Origin: JARRQB01 sp965368585
Lineage (GTDB): Bacteria > Pseudomonadota > Gammaproteobacteria > Chromatiales > Chromatiaceae
Assembly: GCA_965368585.1 (NCBI GenBank)
Contig: CBDUNM010000021.1
Span: 1-51,017 of the forward strand
Direction: 5' to 3'
DNA length: 51,017 nt
The first letter of the stretch is position 1, and every line of letters starts with the position of its first letter. Below, one piece after another: positions 43,950-51,017 of the stretch. Both the position numbers and the translations under genes were made by a program. The notes beneath the pieces were generated by a model that worked only from the letters and a program-made list of their open reading frames with translations, was not told the origin of the DNA and did not search any database.

Positions 43950-46172
43950 TCAGTTTGCCGCAGTGCGCATTGTTGGCGGTGTCGGAACCGACAGCAGTTC
44001 CTCGGTGCGCTGCAGCAGCTCGGCGGCTTTCTGCCGGACCGATGGTTCTGCGATAGCCTCTATCAGCTGTTTTGCCGCTATCGCTTCTTCTGCCCACGCC
44101 AGATTGACGGCAATGATGGACCGTGACTGGTCTGCCAGTGCTACGTCGAAACCCGATAGCGCGGTGGTCGCAAGGTGCTTGATACCCGAGGCGTCGTCGA
44201 TGCCCTGCGCCCGATAGGCTCTTAGCAGTTGGCTGGCAACAATCTGTGCCAGCGGGGATGGTAGGCCGCGACTGTCGCTGCGTGCGGCAACAGCGAAGTC
44301 ACGCCCCAGTAGCGGTTGATTCAAGTATTGCGCGATTACACTGATTTGGGCTTTGGCACGCGCCCTCAATGCGGGGTCGTGAATCACCGATAGGATGCCT
44401 TGCGCCGAGATAGTCCGTCCCTTTTGCGCGACATACGCAGCAAGGTCAGCCAGCGTGATATCGGCGTGCAACGTGGTGTCAGCCGTCGATCGGGCCGTCA
44501 ACACGGCTTGGTCCGTCAGGCCGAGCGTCGCATAAGTCGTTACCAGCGCGTTGACGATGTGCCGTTCCTGCTTCGATTTGGGTAGACTGTGCAAGCCCTT
44601 ACGAACGCGCTCAATGAGTTTGCGCGCGGTGCGGGTGTCGTTCGCATACTCGTACGACACCGCCAATCGTGACAACGCCAACAATTCAGCACCGGGGTCG
44701 GCGATGTCGTCGAGGGTTTCGTTGGCCCGGTTAAACCAGTAGTGCGCCGCTTGCAGATTGCCGTTGGAAGCACGCACCTCGGCAATAAAGGCCTGCGCTT
44801 GCACCTGTGCCAGTGTTCCTTTGGTGTTCGGCGTAAAGAGCTGTACCAACTGCTCGTCGATCGCATGCGGTGCAGCAAGGCGAGGGTGATCCCGCAACAA
44901 TGCCCTCGCAAGTATCAGCGCCGCTTGTTCTTCAAGCGACACAGAACTGTCGTTCGCCACGACCGGGCCTTCCGTTGTGCTCGTCGCCGAGTATGCAGGC
45001 TCACCCGACGTCATTTGTGCGACTAGCGCGACGCGCTCGCTCGGTGACGCCGCGATGTACGCGATTTCGCCGGCCGTGACGTGCTGGGAAATATCCAGTC
45101 GGTGGTGTGACAAGCGACCCAGGTACTGGTGTCGGATGGGATCGCGTTCCAGGCTGGCATACCAGCTGGCGACTATGGCGGCGGAGGCGTTTGCCGCAGC
45201 GTCCGTTCCGGGCGAGGGCGGTGATCTCACGCCGGAACCATCGTCGAAGGGAGCGGAAAGAACCGGCGCCGCCGCGGTCGCGGGTGCGTCGTTCCATGGC
45301 TCGCTCGATGTGTTGAGGTCGGTAAGCGCGTCCGAAAAAAATGCGCTCCGGTCGGTGCGGTTCATGGTTGTCGCTTCCGCGTCAGGGGGTGGCGTTGCGC
45401 CGAGCCGTTCGAGTAGATCGTCGGCGAGAAAGACGGTCTTGGTGCTGACCATGCCGATGGCCGGTCGATTAATGACCTGGGTCGTGGCAGCAATGGTCGG
45501 GGTGCCTGAAGCAACGGGCGCACTATAGGTGTAATAGGCAATCGCGCTGCCGGCACCGATGGTGAAAATGGTGATAGCGGCCGCGATCGATTTGAAATCG
45601 AGCCTGAGGCCGCTATGCAGCTGCATTTCACGCCGAATGTCCTTCTCGATCTCCCTGCGCAGTTGTTCCTCGCGTGTGCGCTCGAGCTCCTCTTCGTGCT
45701 TTTTGGCTTTCGCCTTCTGCACACTCAGTATCTTGCGGCGGACGCGCTCGCGCGCGAGTTTTTTCTGCGTTACTCCTTCGTACTTCGACTGAACGACTCC
45801 GCATTCGGGGCAGACACCCGGTACGTTGGTTTCAACCGGTAAACGTTCCGTATAGTTGCAGGCGCGGCACTGGAAGACGTGATGGACGTCCTCTTCCTTA
45901 TCCGCGAGTTGCCACGACTCCCATGCTTCGGTTCGCAGGTTGGCGTCGCGCAGGTTGCACGACGCACCGGTCCTCAGCATCGCTTTGACGAGGTGCTCCG
46001 CCTCTGATTTCTTGCGTGTGGTCAGCAACGTGATGCCGCTGCGTTGATCGAACAGGTTGATTATTTGCTGCTCGTCGAGTTTGAGCAGCTGGCCAACGCG
46101 TTGCATCACCTCGAGTTCTTCGTCACCGACCCTGTCGGTACCGTAGAAAACGACCTCGTATTTCGGTTCCAA
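43950..46172 (-). CDS. zinc-ribbon, membrane-spanning helical-repeat protein
   Basis: This 740-residue protein of unknown function starts with a small alpha/beta domain (residues 4-76: YEVVFYGTDRVGDEELEVMQ, LLKLDEQQIINLF), known as a short N-terminal domain in other proteobacterial membrane proteins. A rubredoxin-like zinc ribbon follows, with Cys102, Cys105, Cys121 and Cys124. Next are a charged coiled coil (about 150-185), one membrane helix (194-216) and a long, probably periplasmic, helical-repeat part resembling TPR (QAAHYWFNRANETLDDIAD). The start is TTG with an AAAGGA site 10 bases upstream. It precedes the TIR gene by 182 bases on the same strand; a common unit is plausible. Confidence 0.75.
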   Translation of the reverse strand: MEPKYEVVFYGTDRVGDEELEVMQRVGQLLKLDEQQIINLFDQRSGITLLTTRKKSEAEHLVKAMLRTGASCNLRDANLRTEAWESWQLADKEEDVHHVFQCRACNYTERLPVETNVPGVCPECGVVQSKYEGVTQKKLARERVRRKILSVQKAKAKKHEEELERTREEQLRREIEKDIRREMQLHSGLRLDFKSIAAAITIFTIGAGSAIAYYTYSAPVASGTPTIAATTQVINRPAIGMVSTKTVFLADDLLERLGATPPPDAEATTMNRTDRSAFFSDALTDLNTSSEPWNDAPATAAAPVLSAPFDDGSGVRSPPSPGTDAAANASAAIVASWYASLERDPIRHQYLGRLSHHRLDISQHVTAGEIAYIAASPSERVALVAQMTSGEPAYSATSTTEGPVVANDSSVSLEEQAALILARALLRDHPRLAAPHAIDEQLVQLFTPNTKGTLAQVQAQAFIAEVRASNGNLQAAHYWFNRANETLDDIADPGAELLALSRLAVSYEYANDTRTARKLIERVRKGLHSLPKSKQERHIVNALVTTYATLGLTDQAVLTARSTADTTLHADITLADLAAYVAQKGRTISAQGILSVIHDPALRARAKAQISVIAQYLNQPLLGRDFAVAARSDSRGLPSPLAQIVASQLLRAYRAQGIDDASGIKHLATTALSGFDVALADQSRSIIAVNLAWAEEAIAAKQLIEAIAEPSVRQKAAELLQRTEELLSVPTPPTMRTAAN

Positions 46173-46449
46173 TTGCCTGCATTCCTTTCAGTTATTATTT
46201 TTCGACCGACCGATATTTTAGAGGACAACCTGCCGCAAGGGAAAGCGCTGGGTCGCGAGATCATCGCTACGATGGTCGAAGCCCGAAGTATTGGTCAAGT
46301 TATAGGACCTAGACGCAAGTTCAATGGGGGCAGGGGTCGCTCAGAGACATTGCCAAGACGGGGAGTGATCGAATCGGGACGCACGCCGGCCAACGCTGCA
46401 GGCGATGTCGGACGTCTTAATAGTGTGATAGACGTCACACTGCGTGAGA

Positions 46450-47211
46450 TCACTGCAAACTATCGAGCCAGCCCGCCACGGCATCGGTCAATACGGCACC
46501 GTGCTCTTTGAACATGTGCTTGGCATTCGGCACTTCCAGCTGTTGCGACAGGGGATTGCCCGCCGCCCGAATGAGTTGCAGACGCTGCGGTGCACGTTTG
46601 GCGACGAAGTCCTGGCCACCGTAGATATCCATGATCGGAATCGGCAGTTTGTCTAGCGGCGGTAAGTGACCAAAGCGTCGTGCATATTTTGTCATGCCCA
46701 TGCTCACCACCGTCAATGAACTCAAGTCCTGGCCGCCACCCGTCTCGATCCAGGCCATGGTCATCTGGGCGCCGCAGCTATGGGCGACCAAATGGACGCG
46801 AGGATAACCACGCCGGCGCAGGTAACGGATTGCAGCTTCGATCCGTGGGCCCGCTTCGGGAAGTATCTCGGCGTAGTCATAGAAATCCGATCCTTTGGCG
46901 AGCACCGGAAGCTGAAACGCCAGGGTGGACCAGCCTCGCTTTGGCAGGCTAATACGCAAAGGACGCGCCACCGCCGGCCAGTCCGGGTGCAGTCCGCGCC
47001 CATGCAGAATGACCACTGCGCCTTTGGGTCGGGCGTCTGCTTCGGTGTAGATGCTCCAAAAGCGGGTTTCACCAATCTCGATGAAGATCGATTCCCCCTC
47101 GATCACCGCGTCGCTCAATTCGTCGGCGATGCGCTGTTCGCGTGCGCGGTCGGACGCAAACCCGTTGACCACTAAAGATCCAAGCACGAGCCACAAGAAT
47201 CTGGTTTTCAT
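46450..47211 (-). CDS. DUF3530 alpha/beta hydrolase-like protein, exported
   Basis: This 253-residue protein has a signal-like start (KTRFLWLVLGSLVVNGFAS) followed by DUF3530 features: VVILHGRGLHPDWPAVARPL, GWSTLAFQLPVLAKGSDFYDY, the elbow VHLVAHSCGAQMTMAWIE with a candidate nucleophile Ser, PIPIMDIYGGQDF, and a late histidine in NAKHMFKEHG. The activity of the family is not known. I chose ATG 47211 because the signal peptide begins there. It is divergent from prsT. Confidence 0.87.
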   Translation of the reverse strand: MKTRFLWLVLGSLVVNGFASDRAREQRIADELSDAVIEGESIFIEIGETRFWSIYTEADARPKGAVVILHGRGLHPDWPAVARPLRISLPKRGWSTLAFQLPVLAKGSDFYDYAEILPEAGPRIEAAIRYLRRRGYPRVHLVAHSCGAQMTMAWIETGGGQDLSSLTVVSMGMTKYARRFGHLPPLDKLPIPIMDIYGGQDFVAKRAPQRLQLIRAAGNPLSQQLEVPNAKHMFKEHGAVLTDAVAGWLDSLQ

Positions 47212-47452
47212 CGGGCAGACGGTTCCGTTTCCCGCGAATGCGCATCCCATACTTTAACCGAGTACATGCCCAATAGTGAACTGCTCGCCACGGAGTCGGC
47301 GAAGCGCGGTACGGGAATAAACGGTCCAATCCGCGAATACTCCGGACCGGTCGTTGACCTTAGTGCATGCGGCTAATTCCCTCAACAAACCCCTGGCGAC
47401 GCCGATCTATTGCTAAAGCCGAACAACAACATTGCGGCTTATCGCGAGCGGT

Positions 47453-50281
47453 ATGCACCGGACCAAACTGATGATCAAACGCCTTTGTCACTGCGTCTTT
47501 CTCTTGTCACTGGGCTTCCTTACAGCCCCCTCATTGAGGGCAGCCGATAGCCCGACAAGCCGTTACTACGAAGACGCGGTCTCGAGGTTTGCCGCCGGCG
47601 ACAACAAGGGCGCTCTCATTCAACTGAAGAATGTCCTGCAAACCGATCCCAGCCAGTTGCCTGCGCGCATCCTTCTCGCCAAGGTATACATGGCGTCGAG
47701 CAACTATACCGCGGCAGAAAAAGAACTCTTGATGTCGCGGCGTATGGGTGCGGATGCGTCCCAGGTCGTCGTACTACTGGCCAAGGTGCGTAACGAACTC
47801 AAAAAATTTCATGTTAATCTGGAGGAGTTACGCCCCAACGACTTTGCTTCGCACGCACAGGCGGATCTGTGGTCGCAACTGGGGTTGGCGCATTTCCACA
47901 CCGGCGATGCTGACGCTGCGCTGATCGCTTTTCGCAATGCTTTGACGTTGTTGCCGCAACACCCGGACGCCCGTCTGGGGCTGGCACGCATCACATTGCA
48001 AACAGGTGACTACGAACGCGCGCTCGAGCAGGTCGCTGCGGTTTTATCGGAAAATCCCGAAGACCCCAGTGCATGGTATCTGCGCGGCGCAGTTTTTCAC
48101 GCGCAGGGAGCCTACCTTGCCGCGCTTGAGAGTTATCAACGTACTCGGGCACTGTCGCCTCAACACCTGCAGGCGGGGCTCGGTGAGGCGACCGCGACGC
48201 TGGATAGCGGTGACGCGGTGCACGCAATACGACTGCTTGGTGAACTCGGCAAGGCGCATCCGGAGCACCCTGAAATTCCCTATATGCTCTCCCAAGCCTA
48301 CACCCAACTCGGTCGCTTGCCCGATGCCACGCGAGCGCTGCAGCAAGCGTCGAGCATATTGGCCGCCGTGGCACCCGAAGACTTGCATGACAACCCCCCC
48401 TACCTGCTGTTGGGTGCGCTGGTGGCCTACGAGAACAATCAGCCGGAAGTCGCCCATCAATACCTGTCGTTGTACTTGCCGAGGCGGCCGGACGATGTCA
48501 AGGCGATGAAGCTGCAGGCAGCGACCTTGTTGCAATTGAAAAAACCGCTGGATGCAACGCGCGTCTTACTGCCCCTGGTCGCGACCGGCGGCGCTGATGC
48601 ACACGTCTACGTGATGCTGGGCGATGCGAATATTCAGCTCGATGACTATGTGCGTGCCGAGCGTTATTACGCTGACGCGTTGCAACGGGCCGGTAATGAG
48701 CCAGCGCTGAAACACAAGATCGGTTTTGCGCAATTCGGGCAGGGCCGGGTCGACGAGGCGATTGCCACGTTCGCCGGGCAATCGGGCGGCGGTGGAAATC
48801 GCAACCATCGGGCTTCGGTATTCCTGGGTATCCTCTATTTCAGTCGAGGTCGTCTGTCGGACGCAATGCTCGCCGCAGAACGCGTACTCGAACAGCAACC
48901 CGAGAACCTGATCGCGCTTAACTTAAAGGGGGCGGTGACCCTGGCCCAGGGTGACCGGAAACAGGCGCGGAAACTGTTCGAATCGATCATCGAAAGACAG
49001 CCGGACTTTCGGCCCGCGCATTTCAACCTGGCGAAGCTGGAGGCGGCGGCAGGCAGTCCGGATCTCGCTGTGCAAATCCTCAATCGCTTTCTTGCCGAGA
49101 ACCCGAACGACATCCGTGCGTTGCAAGAAAACGCGCGCCTGTATTGGCAGTTCGGCGAGCTTCGGGTGGCGATCAAATATTTCGAGAAAGTTCGCGAGAT
49201 CGATGCGACGGCTTTGTTGCCGATCATTCAGCTGGTCGACGTCTACATTCAAGCTGATCGTGCAGCCGATGCCGAATCGACCGCCCAGGTACTGCTGTCA
49301 AAGATCCCTGACAACGTTCTGGTGCTGCATGCGTTAGCCAGGGCGCAAATCGCCGGCAACCAAGTCGAACTCGCCCAGGATACGCTTAAACGTGCCTTCA
49401 GTCGCTCGGGGTATGACGCGGATCTGCTGCTTCGAACCGGCCAATTGCAAATGACTGTGGCAGCACACGACGACGCGTACTGGTCCCTGTCCAGGGCCGT
49501 TGAGGTGCGTCCCGACTCAATCGTCGCGCGAAATGCACTAGCAGGACTGCTCTACCGCAGAGGCAGGCTGGATGAAGCGGAAGCGCAAGTGACCGCCGTG
49601 CGACAGCTTGAGTCGAACAATCTGTTCGGTCAGGTGCTATCGGGGGATATCGCCTTTGCCAGGCGCAATTACGAACAAGCAGTCGACATATATCGCCGCA
49701 GCCTCGAATCGGCGAAAAGCGATGCGTTGTCGGCGAGTCTCTATCGGGCGCTCATGGCCGCCGGCGAATCCGATGAGGCGCTCAATCACCTTGAGCACTG
49801 GGTTGAGCATTACCCCGACAGCGTCAGGAGTCTGCGCCTGCTGGCAGAAAGGTATCACAACGACGGGAACCTCCACGCGGCCTGGACCACTTATGAACGC
49901 CTAGCGCGCGAGACGCCAGACGATGCGCTGGTCTACAACAATTTTGCCTCGCTGCTGGTTGAGCTGGATAACGAGCGCGCACTGCGAATGGCGCGCAAAG
50001 CGCATGAACTGGCTCCGCATCATCCCGCCGTGCTCGATACCTTGGGTTGGGCGCTGGTGCAGCTCGGTGAGTTGGATGAGGGCCTGTTGCACTTGCGCGA
50101 TGCCGTCGCCAGAGACGCCGCTTCGCCGACCCTGCGCTATCACCTCGCCGTCGGGCTACAGGAATATGGAAAGGCGGTCGAAGCGCGCCAGGAATTGGAG
50201 CGCGCACTGGCCATGGACCAAGCCTTCGATGATGAAAAAGCGGCGCGTCAGCGTTTGCAGGTGCTGAATAAAAATCGGTGA
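47453..50281 (+). CDS. prsT: PEP-CTERM system TPR-repeat protein PrsT
   Basis: This exported protein of 942 residues has a signal sequence (LCHCVFLLSLGFLTAPSLRA) and about twenty TPR-type repeats over its whole length, starting with YYEDAVSRFAAGDNKGALIQ and ending with LDTLGWALVQLGELDEGLLH. Length, signal and repeat layout match PrsT, the TPR protein encoded with the exosortase (EpsH/XrtA) PEP-CTERM sorting system and exopolysaccharide genes. The role of PrsT is presumed to be envelope assembly. The frame opens at TTG 47432; ATG 47453 and ATG 47471 are better starts. Exosortase and prsK/prsR are not in the window. A 12-bp inverted repeat follows the stop codon. Confidence 0.88.
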   Translation: MHRTKLMIKRLCHCVFLLSLGFLTAPSLRAADSPTSRYYEDAVSRFAAGDNKGALIQLKNVLQTDPSQLPARILLAKVYMASSNYTAAEKELLMSRRMGADASQVVVLLAKVRNELKKFHVNLEELRPNDFASHAQADLWSQLGLAHFHTGDADAALIAFRNALTLLPQHPDARLGLARITLQTGDYERALEQVAAVLSENPEDPSAWYLRGAVFHAQGAYLAALESYQRTRALSPQHLQAGLGEATATLDSGDAVHAIRLLGELGKAHPEHPEIPYMLSQAYTQLGRLPDATRALQQASSILAAVAPEDLHDNPPYLLLGALVAYENNQPEVAHQYLSLYLPRRPDDVKAMKLQAATLLQLKKPLDATRVLLPLVATGGADAHVYVMLGDANIQLDDYVRAERYYADALQRAGNEPALKHKIGFAQFGQGRVDEAIATFAGQSGGGGNRNHRASVFLGILYFSRGRLSDAMLAAERVLEQQPENLIALNLKGAVTLAQGDRKQARKLFESIIERQPDFRPAHFNLAKLEAAAGSPDLAVQILNRFLAENPNDIRALQENARLYWQFGELRVAIKYFEKVREIDATALLPIIQLVDVYIQADRAADAESTAQVLLSKIPDNVLVLHALARAQIAGNQVELAQDTLKRAFSRSGYDADLLLRTGQLQMTVAAHDDAYWSLSRAVEVRPDSIVARNALAGLLYRRGRLDEAEAQVTAVRQLESNNLFGQVLSGDIAFARRNYEQAVDIYRRSLESAKSDALSASLYRALMAAGESDEALNHLEHWVEHYPDSVRSLRLLAERYHNDGNLHAAWTTYERLARETPDDALVYNNFASLLVELDNERALRMARKAHELAPHHPAVLDTLGWALVQLGELDEGLLHLRDAVARDAASPTLRYHLAVGLQEYGKAVEARQELERALAMDQAFDDEKAARQRLQVLNKNR

Positions 50282-50291
50282 CGAAATTCTT

Positions 50292-50327
50292 GACAGGTAA
50301 TCAAGTAAATCTATGTGATTATCTGTC
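50292..50327 (+). repeat. 12-bp inverted repeat after prsT
   Basis: GACAGGTAATCA and TGATTATCTGTC pair over 12 positions in RNA with one G-U pair; the loop is 12 bases. It begins 11 bases after the prsT stop codon. No T-run follows. It may end or stabilise the prsT message, or be an operator. Confidence 0.5.
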
Positions 50328-50482
50328 TATTCAGAAACAAAAGCGTAGTTGACGGACAACGATTCCTAAATATAAAGCAGATTTAACACTCGATTCGGTG
50401 ATCATCGAGGTGGCAGTGAAAAGACCGTGGAGCGCGCATCCGGCGAAAATGCGGCCTTACGGGAGAAATTGAATTAACTAAC

Positions 50483-50505
50483 GGATATTAATAAAAAAAA
50501 TATCC
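50483..50505. repeat. AT-rich inverted repeat GGATATT-N9-AATATCC
   Basis: A perfect 7-bp inverted repeat with a 9-base A-rich spacer, centred about 57 bases upstream of the -24 element of the sigma-54 promoter. That distance suits an enhancer-binding protein site, though one copy only is seen. Confidence 0.4.
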
Positions 50506-50550
50506 TAGCATTATTCCGCTCGACATCGCGTCAAGAGGCATTTCACCGAC

Positions 50551-50566
50551 TGGCACAATGTCTGCA
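50551..50566 (+). promoter_or_regulatory. sigma-54 (RpoN) promoter of the secreted protein gene
   Basis: TGGCAC-AATGT-CTGCA matches the -24/-12 consensus TGGCAC-N5-TTGCW at all but one position, with the invariant GG and GC 12 bases apart. Transcription would start near 50578, 27 bases before the start codon and upstream of the GGAG ribosome site. PEP-CTERM genes are known to be controlled by PrsK/PrsR with RpoN, which supports the call. Confidence 0.75.
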
Positions 50567-50604
50567 CAAGAAAAAGAAAATCTGGTATTCGGAGTTTCAA
50601 CCTA

Positions 50605-51017
50605 ATGAGAACGGGTAACAAACAACAAGCGATATTGGCAGTCGCAGCCGTGTTGCTTTGGAGTACTGCATCGGCGGAGACAGTGACGTGGAACACGTTG
50701 TCGAGCAATGCAACCGATGATGTGGATAACGGCAATCCAATGACGTTCAATAGCAACGTGGCGGAGTACGGTGGTGTGAACTTGACCGGTTTCCGAATCG
50801 GTCAAGGCCAGTATGGGGCTCCCGGGGTGATCGAACATCGCGCGGCCGACGGCAGCAGGATCGCGCAAGCCATGTCCTACAGTTACGGCGTAGGAGTCGA
50901 TGCTACTGGCGACGGCAGCCATACCATCGACGGTTCCGGTTACTACGACGCAGTGTTGCTGGACTTCGGGGCGGGAAGCGACATTTCCCTGGATGCCATT
51001 TGTATGTGGACAGGTTG
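50605..51017 (+). CDS. secreted protein, probably PEP-CTERM type (3' end outside window)
   Basis: The first 137 codons of a gene that runs off the right edge. The protein begins with a signal peptide (QQAILAVAAVLLWSTASAE, cleaved near residue 24) and continues with a Gly/Asn/Ser-rich extracellular-type sequence including GDGSHTIDGSGYYDAVLLDF. The last part resembles a pattern (NSG-x-DALLLEF) common in PEP-CTERM proteins that carry a C-terminal VPEP sorting signal, which would lie beyond this window. The start has a GGAG site 10 bases upstream and a sigma-54 promoter. Sorting by exosortase is inferred from this, from the promoter and from prsT upstream. Confidence 0.75.
   Translation, partial: MRTGNKQQAILAVAAVLLWSTASAETVTWNTLSSNATDDVDNGNPMTFNSNVAEYGGVNLTGFRIGQGQYGAPGVIEHRAADGSRIAQAMSYSYGVGVDATGDGSHTIDGSGYYDAVLLDFGAGSDISLDAICMWTG

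Larger units (their letters stand above)
50282..50604. other. AT-rich spacer between prsT and the secreted protein gene
   Basis: 323 bases holding the prsT 3' inverted repeat (50292-50327), a second AT-rich inverted repeat (50483-50505), and a sigma-54-type promoter (50551-50566). No gene is seen. Confidence 0.6.

Noticed and set aside
47394..47414. TGGC and TTGCT upstream of prsT as a sigma-54 promoter
   Set aside because: The GG and GC pairs are 17 bases apart, not 12, so it cannot serve as a -24/-12 promoter.

Overview
The window looks like a chromosomal segment of a high-GC sulfur-oxidising proteobacterium, most likely a gammaproteobacterium. The clues are a sulfur oxygenase reductase, a periplasmic DsrE-like protein, a PEP-CTERM/exosortase accessory gene (prsT), a homodimeric E1 pyruvate dehydrogenase, and housekeeping genes of gammaproteobacterial type (ppsR, hrpA, purEK, ychJ, ybaK). 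The taxonomic reading is inference. I saw no tRNA, rRNA, CRISPR array, insertion sequence or phage.

Layout. 1-720 holds decayed scraps of efflux systems: an ABC ATPase start joined to an FtsX-type permease end, and an RND pump C-terminus. 842-2776 carries a DsrE-like protein and ppsR. 3376-22392 is a carbon-utilisation island: glycerate kinase; a FadR/LldR-type regulator followed by lutA-lutB-lutC on the minus strand; and, divergently, a TRAP transporter (dctP-dctQ-dctM) coupled to an Fe-S D-lactate dehydrogenase. The complete pyruvate dehydrogenase complex (aceE, aceF, lpd) and an AEC-family permease follow. Together these would import a 2-hydroxyacid such as lactate, oxidise both stereoisomers to pyruvate without NAD, and pass pyruvate to acetyl-CoA. 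A TGGT-N3-ACCA operator lies in the divergent promoter region.

22549-36834 is mixed. It holds a small hemerythrin-like protein, a CBS-domain protein preceded by unusual short tandem repeats, a secreted pentapeptide-repeat protein, helicase HrpA, a redoxin-like protein, YchJ, a lytic transglycosylase, PurK/PurE, YbaK, OsmC, a secreted lipase-like protein and a YjfB-like small protein.

36900-51017 is the least ordinary part. It contains the sulfur oxygenase reductase and an ExeA/GspA-type ATPase with a long C-terminal extension. It also has a DUF2959 lipoprotein and a minus-strand group comprising a zinc-ribbon/membrane/helical-repeat protein, a membrane-anchored TIR protein with a 12-cysteine tail, and a small membrane protein. 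A DUF3530 hydrolase, the TPR protein PrsT and the start of a secreted, probably PEP-CTERM-type protein complete it. That last gene has a sigma-54-type promoter. The ATPase and the TIR protein share a homologous helical module that in both follows a membrane segment. This is the best candidate in the window for a poorly described membrane signalling or assembly system.
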